A stretch of 64,000 nt of DNA from Micromonospora matsumotoense (GTDB lineage: Bacteria; Actinomycetota; Actinomycetes; Mycobacteriales; Micromonosporaceae). The notes under the pieces are model-generated. The model worked only from the letters and a program-made list of their open reading frames with translations. It did not search any database and was not told the DNA's origin. Where the stretch lies: the NCBI RefSeq assembly GCF_900091525.1, contig NZ_FMCU01000001.1, positions 744,001 through 808,000 of the forward strand, read 5' to 3'. This document shows positions 7,502-15,307 of the stretch, piece after piece. Made by a program: the position numbers and the translations under genes. Each line of letters starts with the position of its first letter. The first letter of the stretch is position 1.

Positions 7502-8490
7502 GTCGGGGAGAGCTTCCGGGCCAGCCGGCCGCCCAGCGGCGCGGCGAGCGCGACCAGCGCACCGAGCAGGCCGGCGCCGGCCCGTGCGGTGAGCGCGCCC
7601 TGCAACGAGGGCAGCCCGGTGATGCCGGCCCCGACGGCCGCCCGGACCCGACCGGCGGTGGGGTCGGCGGCCACCCGGACCTGCGCGCCGCCGTACCGGG
7701 CGACGTACCAGCCGGCCAGTCCGACCGGCAGCGCGGCGGCGAGCGACCGGCCGACACCGGCGGCACCGGCGCGGACGCCCGGTGCGGTGCGGCGACCGGG
7801 GTCACCGGCCGCGCCGGTCGCCGCCGGCACCGCGTCGTCCCCCGGGGTCGGCCGGCCGGTGCCCGGGGTCGACCGGTGGGTGGGGCGGGGCAGGGTGGTG
7901 GCGGCCAGCGCGACCAGGGCGGTGCCGGCGAGGGTACGCCGGGGCAGGGCGACGTCGGCCCCGCTGACCTCACGCCGGGACAGGGCGGTGACCGTCCAGG
8001 TGTGCGCGGCGACGGTCAGCGCCGCCGGCAGCGCCCGGACCGGTCGGCCCGACGACGCGCCGAGCAGCACGTCCAGCCCCCGGCAGGCGGCCATCACGGC
8101 GGGACCGGCGGCGGTGTTCTTCGCTGCCAGGTCGTACCCCCAGATGGTGGCGGCGAGCGGGAGCGCGACGGCGGTGGCCCGTCGGCCGCCCACGGCGGCG
8201 GCCAGGCCCAGGCCGGCGGCGGTCAGTCCGACGGCGACCCCGGCGGCGGCGGTCGGGCTGATCCGGCCACTCGGGATCGGCCGTTCCGGGCGTTCCTCGG
8301 CGTCCAGCCGGCGGTCCGCCCAGTCGTTGGCGGCCATCCCGGCCCAGTAGAGCAGGACCGACGCGCCGGCCAGCCCGGCGGTACGCGGGCCGAGCACCCC
8401 GGCCGCCGCCGCCCCGGCCACCAGATCCCCCGGTACGGAGAGCGCGGCCGGCGCCCGGACCAGCTCGGCCAGGTCGGCCACGCTGGTCAC
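7498..8490 (-). CDS. UbiA-superfamily prenyltransferase (SCO3242-like)
   Basis: A 330-residue multi-pass membrane protein. The first Asp-rich motif is NDWADRRLD (residues 55-63, NDxxDxxxD), which binds the prenyl diphosphate through Mg2+, followed by the usual RPIPSGRIS. A second region, IWGYDLAAKNT to MAACRGLDVLLG, corresponds to the second active-site loop. Unlike EboC in many ebo operons, there is a long loop of about 50 residues (TLPRPTHRST to PGRRTAPG) that is Pro/Thr/Gly-rich. The GTG at 8490 overlaps the stop of the Ino1-like gene as GTGA, which decides the start. Expected role: transfer of a prenyl group to a polar acceptor made by the neighbouring genes, in the membrane. Acceptor and donor are inferred only from context. 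Confidence 0.85.
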   Translation of the reverse strand: MTSVADLAELVRAPAALSVPGDLVAGAAAAGVLGPRTAGLAGASVLLYWAGMAANDWADRRLDAEERPERPIPSGRISPTAAAGVAVGLTAAGLGLAAAVGGRRATAVALPLAATIWGYDLAAKNTAAGPAVMAACRGLDVLLGASSGRPVRALPAALTVAAHTWTVTALSRREVSGADVALPRRTLAGTALVALAATTLPRPTHRSTPGTGRPTPGDDAVPAATGAAGDPGRRTAPGVRAGAAGVGRSLAAALPVGLAGWYVARYGGAQVRVAADPTAGRVRAAVGAGITGLPSLQGALTARAGAGLLGALVALAAPLGGRLARKLSPT

Positions 8491-9635
8491 CCGGCACCCC
8501 CGGCGTGCAGGTCCCGGGTGAAGTCGACCAGCCGCTGCCACTGCTCACTCAGCGAGTGGGTGGGGGCGTCGATCGGGTCCTTGAAGAAGAAGGCCAGCTC
8601 GGGCAGGGGGCCGACCCGGCCGGCGGCGTGCGCGGCGGCGGTGAGTCGGGCCAGGTCCAGCACCAGCGGGGCGGCCAGCGCGGAGTCGCAGCCGTGCCAG
8701 GTGAACTCCATCCGCATCCCGGTGCCGAGGAACCCGGCAAAGGTGATCAGGTCCCAGGCGGTCTTGAAGTCGCCCAGGTCCTCGACGTACTCGATCCGGG
8801 TGCCCCCCTGCGGCACGTAGCCCAGCGTCTCGCCGAGGACCCGCTGCTTGCTGTCCACCTTGGCGGCGTTGGCACCCGGCTCGGCCAGGGTCGCCCCGTC
8901 GCCGCCACCGAGCAGGTTGACCCCGGACCAGGAGCGCACCGCCAGGTGACGCATCGCGAACATCGGGGCGAGCACCGACTTGACCAGGGTCTCCCCGGTC
9001 TTGCCGTCGTGCCCGGCGTACGGCAGGCCACGCTGGGCGGCCAGCGCGGCGAGCGCCGGCAGGCGCAGCCCGGTGGACGGGGTGAAGTCGACGTAGGGGC
9101 AGCCCGCCTCGACGGCCGCGTACGCGTACAGCGAGCTGGGCGGCAGCACCTCGTCGGGGCCGGCGAGCGCGGCCCGCAGGGCGTCCGGATCGGCGTGGCC
9201 GGGGTGCGGCGACGGGGCCGGTTCGGTGGCGGAGACGTTGACCACCACCACCCGGTCGAGCTGGTGCCGGTCGCGGAACGCGGTCAGGTCGGCGGTGATC
9301 GTGGCGGCCCGGTCGGCCTGGCTGCCGCCGGTCGGTGCGGGCCGCAGGTCGTCCTCGACGGCGGTCAGGTCGGCGGCGAGGGCGGTGGCCAGCCGGCCGG
9401 GCAGCACCCCGGCGGCGGCGAGCGCGTCGGCGCGCTTCGTCAGCGGGGTGGTGGCCACGTCGTGGCCGCCGAAGACCAGGTCGGCGAAGGTGGGCAGGGC
9501 GGGCCCGCGCAGGTCGGGCAGTTCGGTGACGCAGCCGGTGGGGGCGGTGAGGCCGGCCCGCAGGGCGAGGCCTCCGACGATGCCGGTGGTCGCGACGGAA
9601 CCGCGCGCTCCCACCAGCCAGACACCCGTACGCAT
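8487..9635 (-). CDS. inositol-3-phosphate synthase (Ino1) family protein
   Basis: A 382-residue NAD-dependent cyclase of the myo-inositol-phosphate synthase family. The N-terminal Rossmann motif is VGARGSVATTG (residues 8-18). The catalytic core shows PYAGHDGKTGETLVKSVLAPMF, SWSGVNLLGGGDG, then DSKQRVLGETLGYVP, all typical of Ino1 (Lys residues and the GHDGKTG loop). The C-terminus has FTWHGCDSALAAPLVLDL and AFFFKDPIDAP. A clear GGAAGGAG fixes the ATG at 9635. Canonical members turn glucose 6-phosphate into inositol 1/3-phosphate. Here the gene heads an ebo-like operon, in the place where many ebo operons carry a dehydroquinate-synthase-like sugar-phosphate cyclase (EboD). It is therefore likely to make a dedicated cyclitol phosphate for a prenylated metabolite rather than bulk inositol; that part is inference. 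Confidence 0.88.
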   Translation of the reverse strand: MRTGVWLVGARGSVATTGIVGGLALRAGLTAPTGCVTELPDLRGPALPTFADLVFGGHDVATTPLTKRADALAAAGVLPGRLATALAADLTAVEDDLRPAPTGGSQADRAATITADLTAFRDRHQLDRVVVVNVSATEPAPSPHPGHADPDALRAALAGPDEVLPPSSLYAYAAVEAGCPYVDFTPSTGLRLPALAALAAQRGLPYAGHDGKTGETLVKSVLAPMFAMRHLAVRSWSGVNLLGGGDGATLAEPGANAAKVDSKQRVLGETLGYVPQGGTRIEYVEDLGDFKTAWDLITFAGFLGTGMRMEFTWHGCDSALAAPLVLDLARLTAAAHAAGRVGPLPELAFFFKDPIDAPTHSLSEQWQRLVDFTRDLHAGGAG

Positions 9636-9796
9636 GGTGCTCCTTCCGGATGGAAACGTGCTGTCGGTCGGTCGTGCTGTCGGGGCGCGGGGTGGCCCCG
9701 CCCGCCCGGTCGTCCGGGGTGGCACCGGGCACGGCGCAGACGTCGGCGGCGTCGACGCCACACCCGGTTCCCGGACGGCGTGCGGGCGGGGCTGGC

Positions 9797-9829
9797 AGGC
9801 AGGGCCGGTTCGGCGTCTCGGCCCTGCCT
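9797..9829 (-). promoter_or_regulatory. leader hairpin upstream of the ebo-like operon
   Basis: AGGCAGGGCCG (9797-9807) and CGGCCCTGCCT (9819-9829) form perfect 11-bp arms around an 11-nt loop, about 160 bp upstream of the first gene. The only AT-rich, promoter-like stretch is further upstream at about 9900-9940, so this stem would lie in a long 5' leader. Whether it attenuates transcription is not known. The rest of 9636-9940 shows no gene. Confidence 0.35.
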
Positions 9830-9942
9830 CCCCGCATCCGGCCGACGGCGGCGGCGCGCCCTCGGCCGGACGAATGGTGGTGGTGACCCGGATTCCCCAG
9901 GGGTAATCGAATCACACTCATCTATGTTCCTACTATCGGCCC

Positions 9943-10073
9943 TCCGGTGCGACCGGGGAATCCCGGTCCGGCCGCACCGGACGGCCATCGTGCGCGTGTC
10001 CCGGGCCGGGTGGCCCGGGTGCGCGCCCTCCACTGCCGACCCCGGCCCGGCCGCGGGGCGCAACCGCGGCCGG
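9943..10073 (-). terminator. cluster of three hairpins behind the dehydrogenase gene
   Basis: Downstream of the Gfo/Idh/MocA stop are three stems: CCGGCCGCGG/CCGCGGCCGG at 10047-10073 (10-bp arms, 7-nt loop), CCCGGGCC/GGCCCGGG at 10000-10019 (tetraloop), and a nested stem at 9943-9981 with outer arms TCCGGTGCG/CGCACCGGA. Together they should end the sugar-transport operon and insulate it from the ebo-like operon. Confidence 0.55.
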
Positions 10074-10103
10074 TCCCTCGCCGGTCGACGGCGGAGTGCC
10101 TGG

Positions 10104-11312
10104 TCAGACGGCGAGCGCGGCCAGGGCCTGCTCGACGTCGGTCCACTGGGAACCGAGTTCCGCCGAACGGGTCACCGCGTCCAGCACCAGCTGGACCTGC
10201 AACGCGTCGGCGAACGACGGGGTCGGGTCGACGCCGTTGGCGACCGCCTCGACGAAGTCGCGCATCTCGTGCGTGAAGGAGTGCTCGTAGCCGATGATGT
10301 GACCCGGCGGCCACCACGCCGCCATGTACGGGTGCTCGGCCTCGGTGACCAGGATCCGGGCGAATCCCTGCTCGGTCGCCGGCCGGGTGGCGTCATAGAA
10401 CTCCAGCTCGTTGAGGCGTTCCAGGTCGAACACCACCGAGCCGAGCGAACCGTTGATCTCCACCCGGAGCGCGTTCTTGCGGCCGGTGGCGAACCGGGTC
10501 GCCTCGTACGTGGCCAGTGCGCCGTCGTCGAGCCGGGCCACGAAGATCGCGGCGTCGTCGACGGTGACCGTGCCGGTCGCCGTCGCGGTGCCGTCCACCT
10601 CGGCGGCCAGGCCGCTCGACGCGCCCGGCAACGGGCGCTCCTTGACGAACGTCTCGGTCACCGCGCTGACCCCGGTGATCCGTTGGCCGGTCACGAACTG
10701 GGTCAGGTCGATGATGTGCGCCCCGATGTCGCCGAGGGCACCGGAACCCGCCTTGTCCTTGTCCAGCCTCCAGACCAGGGGGAACTGCGGATCGACGATC
10801 CAGTCCTGGAGATACGTCGCGCGGACGTGCCGGATCGTCCCGAGCCGGCCTTCGTCGACCAACTGTCGCATCAGCGCGACGGCGGGCACCCGACGGTAGT
10901 TGAACCCGCACATGGACCGGACCCCGGCGGCCCCGGCGGTGGCTGCGGCGGCGGTCATCGCCCGCGCCTCGGCCACCGTGTTGGCCAGCGGTTTCTCGCA
11001 GATCACATGCTTGCCGGCGGCGAGCGCGGCAAGGGCGATCTCGGCGTGGCTGTCACCTGGGGTGCAGATGTCGACCACGTCGATGTCGTCCGAGGCGACC
11101 AGGGCACGCCAGTCTGTGGTGTGCGTGTCCCAGCCCAGCCGGTCGGCTGCCTCGGCGACCTTCGCGGCGTCCCGGCCGCAGATCTGCGTCATCCGAACCC
11201 GGGCAGGCAGGTCGTACACCCGGTTCACGGTCCGCCACGCCTGTGAGTGCGCGGCGCCCATGAACGAGTAGCCGATCATGCCGACCCGGAGTTCGCGGTG
11301 ATGAGTGGACAA
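10104..11312 (-). CDS. Gfo/Idh/MocA family oxidoreductase
   Basis: A 402-residue NAD(P)-dependent sugar/cyclitol dehydrogenase. The N-terminal Rossmann fold shows VGMIGYSFMGAAH, VDICTPGDSHAEIALAALAAGKHVICEKPLANT (catalytic EKP), and the C-terminal substrate domain contains SGALGDIGAHIIDL (conserved GxxxDxGxHxxD). The start is a TTG at 11312 preceded by GGGGGAG at good spacing; an internal ATG 12 codons in would cut into the Rossmann strand, so TTG is preferred. It lies 20 bp after the binding-protein gene and ends the transport operon. In similar operons such enzymes oxidise the imported sugar or inositol; the substrate here is unknown. Confidence 0.9.
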   Translation of the reverse strand: MSTHHRELRVGMIGYSFMGAAHSQAWRTVNRVYDLPARVRMTQICGRDAAKVAEAADRLGWDTHTTDWRALVASDDIDVVDICTPGDSHAEIALAALAAGKHVICEKPLANTVAEARAMTAAAATAGAAGVRSMCGFNYRRVPAVALMRQLVDEGRLGTIRHVRATYLQDWIVDPQFPLVWRLDKDKAGSGALGDIGAHIIDLTQFVTGQRITGVSAVTETFVKERPLPGASSGLAAEVDGTATATGTVTVDDAAIFVARLDDGALATYEATRFATGRKNALRVEINGSLGSVVFDLERLNELEFYDATRPATEQGFARILVTEAEHPYMAAWWPPGHIIGYEHSFTHEMRDFVEAVANGVDPTPSFADALQVQLVLDAVTRSAELGSQWTDVEQALAALAV

Positions 11313-11332
11313 GGTGGGTCTCCCCCCGTGTA

Positions 11333-12388
11333 TCAGAACCCGAGCTTGAGGTAGCTGCTCGCGTTCTCCTTGGTGATCGTCTCCGAGGCGAGGACGATCA
11401 CCTTGGGCACCTGGAGTTCCACCAGGTCGGACATGCCCTTACCCTGGGCGATCAGGCGGGCCAGGGAGATGGCCGAGGAGGCCATCGACGGGCTGTAGGT
11501 CACGGTCGCCTTGAGCACCGTGTTGTCGGCCTGGATGTCCTCCATGGCCTTCTTCGAGCCGGCGCCGCCGACCATGAAGAACTCCTTGCGGTTGGCCTGG
11601 TTCACCGCGGCCAGGACACCGATGCCCTGGTCGTCGTCGTGGTTCCAGACCGCGTCGATCTTCGGCAGCGCCTGGAACAGGCCGGTGGCGGCCTGCTGGC
11701 CGGAGTCGGCGGTGAACTCCGCCGGCCGCCGGTTGGCCACCTTGAAACCGGCTGCGGCCAGCGTGTCGGCGAAGCCCTTGGAGCGCTGCTGGGTCAGCTC
11801 CAGCGAGTCGATGCCCGGGATCTCACCGATGATCGGGGCGCTGACGCCCTTGGCCTTGAGCTGCGCCACGATGTAGTTCGCGGCGGCCACGCCCATGCCG
11901 TAGTTGTCGCCCGAGATCTGGAGGCGGTAGGCCAGCGCGTCCGGGAAGGCGCGGTCCAGGTTGACCACCGGGATACCGGCCTTCATCGCCTCCAGGCCGA
12001 AGGCGTTGAGCTCCTTGCCGTCGTGCGGCAGCACCACGATGACGTCCGGCTTCTGGGCGACCAGGGTGGACAGCGCGGCCCGCTGGGCCGCCGCGTCCGC
12101 GCCCGCCTCGACGGTCTTGAAGTCCACGTCGGAGTACGCGCCGGCCTGCGCCTTGGCGTTGTTGGTGATGGCGGCGATCCAGCCGTGGTCGGCGGCGGGG
12201 GCGGAGAAGCCGACGGTGACCTTCTTGCCGGGGGCGGCGTTGCCACCACCGGAGTTGTCGGCCGCCTTGGTCTGCGCCGCGGTCGGTGTGGACTCGTTGC
12301 TGGTGCAGCCGGCGAGGAGCACACCGGCGCCGACCGCCGCGCTGCCGAAGAGCATCCGGCGACGGGACAGGTCACGGGGCTGGGTCAT
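11333..12388 (-). CDS. sugar ABC transporter substrate-binding lipoprotein (CUT2/periplasmic-binding type 1)
   Basis: A 351-residue binding protein. The N-terminus has twin Arg residues (SRRRMLFG), a hydrophobic stretch and the lipobox LLAGC with Cys28, so it is a membrane-anchored lipoprotein, perhaps Tat-exported. The mature part has the ribose/galactose-binding fold: VTVGFSAPAADHGWIAAITNNAK, PDVIVVLPHDGKEL, GIPVVNLDRAFPD and WNHDDDQGIGVLAAV. A strong AGGAGG precedes the ATG. It delivers its ligand to the permease and ATPase encoded just upstream. Ligand unknown; the family binds monosaccharides and cyclitols. Confidence 0.9.
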   Translation of the reverse strand: MTQPRDLSRRRMLFGSAAVGAGVLLAGCTSNESTPTAAQTKAADNSGGGNAAPGKKVTVGFSAPAADHGWIAAITNNAKAQAGAYSDVDFKTVEAGADAAAQRAALSTLVAQKPDVIVVLPHDGKELNAFGLEAMKAGIPVVNLDRAFPDALAYRLQISGDNYGMGVAAANYIVAQLKAKGVSAPIIGEIPGIDSLELTQQRSKGFADTLAAAGFKVANRRPAEFTADSGQQAATGLFQALPKIDAVWNHDDDQGIGVLAAVNQANRKEFFMVGGAGSKKAMEDIQADNTVLKATVTYSPSMASSAISLARLIAQGKGMSDLVELQVPKVIVLASETITKENASSYLKLGF

Positions 12389-12515
12389 GACGACCTCCTG
12401 AAATGACGGATGGTGGGGGTGAAAAAGGTGGTGCTGATCCCGGCCACCGTCGGTGGCCGCCGGAATGCGATGGTGCGGAGGGTAGGGACGCGCCCGGTGG
12501 GGGCGGCGCGTCCGG

Positions 12516-13637
12516 TCAGCCGGAGGTGGTGGCCTTCTGGCGGCCGAAGAACTGGGTGACGCTGCGGAACTGCACCTGCTGGATCAGGACGGCGCCGACG
12601 ATGATGCCGCCCTTGACCATGTTCTGCGCCTCGGTGGACAGGCCGTTGATGGCGAAGAGGTTGGTGATGGTGGAGAAGATCAGCACCCCGAGCAGGGAGC
12701 CGACGATGGTGCCCCGGCCGCCGCTGAGCAGCGTGCCGCCGATGATGGCCGCGGCGATCGCGTCCAGCTCGTACAGGTTGGCCATGGCCGCCTGGGCGGA
12801 GTTGGCCTGCGCGGTCAGCATGATCGCGGCGATGCCGCAGCAGAGTCCGGAGAGCGCGTAGAGCAGCAGGGTGTGCCGCCGGACGTTGATCCCGGCGAGC
12901 CGGGCCGCCTCGGGGTTGCCGCCGACGGCGACCGTACGCCGACCGAAGGTGGTCCGGTTGAGCAGCACCCAACCGGCGGCGACCACGGCGGCCAGGATGT
13001 AGACCAGCAGCGGGATGCCGAGCACGTCGGTGCTGGCGATGCCGTTGATGAAGGAGTTGTTCGACACCTGGGTCTGCTTACCGGAGATCTGCGCGGCCAG
13101 GCCCCGGGCGGCGACCATCATGGCCAGTGTGGCGATGAACGCCACCAACCGCCCGTAGGAGATGAGCACCCCGTTGACCACTCCGACCGCCGTGCCGACC
13201 ACGATCGCGGTGAAGATCATGCCGCCGGCGCCGTAGCTCTGGGTGGCGAGCGTGGTCGCCCACACTCCGGCGAGGGCGACGATCGCGCCGACCGACAGGT
13301 CGATGCCGCCGCCGATGATCACGAAGGTCATCCCGACAGTGACCACCCCGACCACCGAGGCGAGCTTGAGGATGGTCAGCGTGTTGCCCCACACCCAGTC
13401 CGGGTTGGAGTAGAGGTCCCAACGGGTGGCGGCGCCGATCACGACCAGCACCACCAGCACGCCGATCAGGCCGAGGTTACGCTTCGCGCCCTCGCCCCCG
13501 TCGCCCTGCCAGAAGGACAACCCGCCCGCCCGGGGCTTCTCCTTGAGCGACGCCGTCACCGCCGGGTCGACCGGCGGGGACTGCGCCGGCAGGTCGGCCG
13601 GCCGGTCCGGTGTCGCGGTCCCGGTCGACTCACTCAT
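12516..13637 (-). CDS. sugar ABC transporter permease (CUT2/RbsC type)
   Basis: A 373-residue membrane protein with a hydrophilic N-terminal extension of about 50 residues, then 8-10 predicted transmembrane helices. VGMTFVIIGGGIDLSVGAIVALAG is the signature region of the RbsC/XylH permease family, and AVGGNPEAARLAGINV is the conserved cytosolic loop that meets the ATPase. The ATG follows GAGGTGACGGT. It lies between the ATPase and binding-protein genes, with 31 bp before and 127 bp after. A single permease gene implies a homodimeric channel, as in ribose transporters. Confidence 0.92.
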   Translation of the reverse strand: MSESTGTATPDRPADLPAQSPPVDPAVTASLKEKPRAGGLSFWQGDGGEGAKRNLGLIGVLVVLVVIGAATRWDLYSNPDWVWGNTLTILKLASVVGVVTVGMTFVIIGGGIDLSVGAIVALAGVWATTLATQSYGAGGMIFTAIVVGTAVGVVNGVLISYGRLVAFIATLAMMVAARGLAAQISGKQTQVSNNSFINGIASTDVLGIPLLVYILAAVVAAGWVLLNRTTFGRRTVAVGGNPEAARLAGINVRRHTLLLYALSGLCCGIAAIMLTAQANSAQAAMANLYELDAIAAAIIGGTLLSGGRGTIVGSLLGVLIFSTITNLFAINGLSTEAQNMVKGGIIVGAVLIQQVQFRSVTQFFGRQKATTSG

Positions 13638-13668
13638 ACCGTCACCTCGTTATGCTCACTGCGCTCGC

Positions 13669-15252
13669 TCATGCCGGCGCGCCTTCCATCAGAGACCCCG
13701 CCATGACGAGGTCGAGCACGGTGTTCTCGTCCAGTTCGCCGGCGGGCGCCTCGCGCACCATCCGGCCCTCGCGCATCACCAGCACCCGGTCGGCCAGGCC
13801 GAGCACCTCGGGTACCTCGCTGGAGACCAGCAGTACGCCGACCCCCTGGGCGGCCAGGCCGCGGATCACCCGGTACAGCTCGGCACGGGCCCCCACGTCC
13901 ACCCCCCGGGTCGGCTCGTCGAGCAGCAGCAGCCGGGTGTCGCCGAGCAGCCAGCGCCCGACCACCACCTTCTGCTGGTTGCCGCCGGACAGGGTGCGTA
14001 CCGCCCGGCGCACGTCGTTGGGCCGGAGCTGGAGTTCGTCGGCGATCCGTTCCGCCTCGGCCCGTTCCCGCCCGGCGTTGGTGAAGCCGAGGCGGGCGTA
14101 CCGGGTGAAGGTCGCCAGGGTGACGTTGCGGTGGATCGGCTCGCCGAGCAGCAGCGCCTGGCTCTTGCGCTCCTCCGGGGCCATCCCCATGCCGGCCCGT
14201 ACGGCCGCGCCGACGCTGCCCGGACGCAGGGGCCGACCGCCCATCCGGACGGTGCCGGACTCGGCGCGGCGGGCCCCGTAGATCGTCTCCAGCAGTTCCG
14301 AGCGGCCGGAGCCGACCAGCCCGGCGATGCCGACGATCTCACCGGGGCGGACGCTGAGCGAGACGTCGGCGAACTCGCCGGTCCGGCTCAACCCCTCGAC
14401 CCGCAGCAGGTCCGCCGCGGCGGCCGGCGCGGTGGGACGGTCCGGGAAGACGTACTCGATGTTGCGGCCGGTCATCCGGGCCACCAGGTCGCGGGTCGGG
14501 GTCTCCCGGGCCGGCAGGTTCGCCGCGGTGGTCCGACCGTCCTTGAGTACGGTGACCCGGTCGCCGATCTCGCGGATCTCCTCCATCCGGTGCGAGATGT
14601 AGATGACCGCGATGCCCTGGGCGGTGAGTTCCCGGATGATCCGGAACAGGTTGTCGACCTCGTCGTGGGCCAGCACCGCGCTCGGCTCGTCCATGATGAT
14701 CAGTCGGGCCTCGTGGGACAGCGCGCGGGCCATGCTGACCACCTGCTTGCCGGCGGCAGGCAGGGCCCGCACCATCCGGCCGGGCGGGATCTCGCCGTGG
14801 CCGAGCCGGCTCAGGATCTCCCGGGTACGCCGGGCCATGTGGCCGCGTCGGACGAACCCGGCGACCTTCGGCTCGTGGCCGAGGAAGGCGTTCTCCGCGA
14901 CCGACAGGTCCTCGACCAGGTCGAGTTCCTGGTAGATGGTGGCGATGCCGGCGCGCATGGCGGCCTGCGGGTTGGCGAAGTGCGCCGGTTCGCCGCGCCA
15001 CTGCACCTGGCCGGAGTCCGGCCGGTGCACCCCGGCGAGCACCTTGATCAGGGTGGACTTGCCAGCGCCGTTCTGCCCGAGCAGGCAGTGCACCTCACCG
15101 GCCCGCACCTCCAGCTGCACACCGTCGAGGGCGCGTACCCCGGGGAAGGTCTTGACCACGTCGGTCAGCCGCAGCACGACCTCACCGGCGACGGTGTCGG
15201 CGGGCGCCTCGACCAGCGGGCTGTCCCCGGAGGGGGTCGATTCGGTGCTCAT
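13669..15252 (-). CDS. sugar ABC transporter ATP-binding protein (RbsA/MglA type, two nucleotide-binding domains)
   Basis: A 527-residue double ATPase. The first domain has a full Walker A (GQNGAGKST, residues 59-67) and Walker B (LIIMDEPSA), but its signature loop reads LPAAGKQ (164-170) where active ABC domains have LSGGQ-like sequence. The second domain has the degenerate Walker A typical of this family (GLVGSGRSE), an intact signature LSGGNQQK and Walker B LLLLDEPTRGVDVGA. It energises the CUT2 permease encoded next. CGGAG lies before the ATG at 15252. The odd first signature loop is noted under findings. Confidence 0.92.
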   Translation of the reverse strand: MSTESTPSGDSPLVEAPADTVAGEVVLRLTDVVKTFPGVRALDGVQLEVRAGEVHCLLGQNGAGKSTLIKVLAGVHRPDSGQVQWRGEPAHFANPQAAMRAGIATIYQELDLVEDLSVAENAFLGHEPKVAGFVRRGHMARRTREILSRLGHGEIPPGRMVRALPAAGKQVVSMARALSHEARLIIMDEPSAVLAHDEVDNLFRIIRELTAQGIAVIYISHRMEEIREIGDRVTVLKDGRTTAANLPARETPTRDLVARMTGRNIEYVFPDRPTAPAAAADLLRVEGLSRTGEFADVSLSVRPGEIVGIAGLVGSGRSELLETIYGARRAESGTVRMGGRPLRPGSVGAAVRAGMGMAPEERKSQALLLGEPIHRNVTLATFTRYARLGFTNAGRERAEAERIADELQLRPNDVRRAVRTLSGGNQQKVVVGRWLLGDTRLLLLDEPTRGVDVGARAELYRVIRGLAAQGVGVLLVSSEVPEVLGLADRVLVMREGRMVREAPAGELDENTVLDLVMAGSLMEGAPA

Positions 15253-15307
15253 CGCGGATACTCCGTTCGCGACTGCGGGGCTCGCAAAACCGGCTCACTC
15301 CTCGCGC

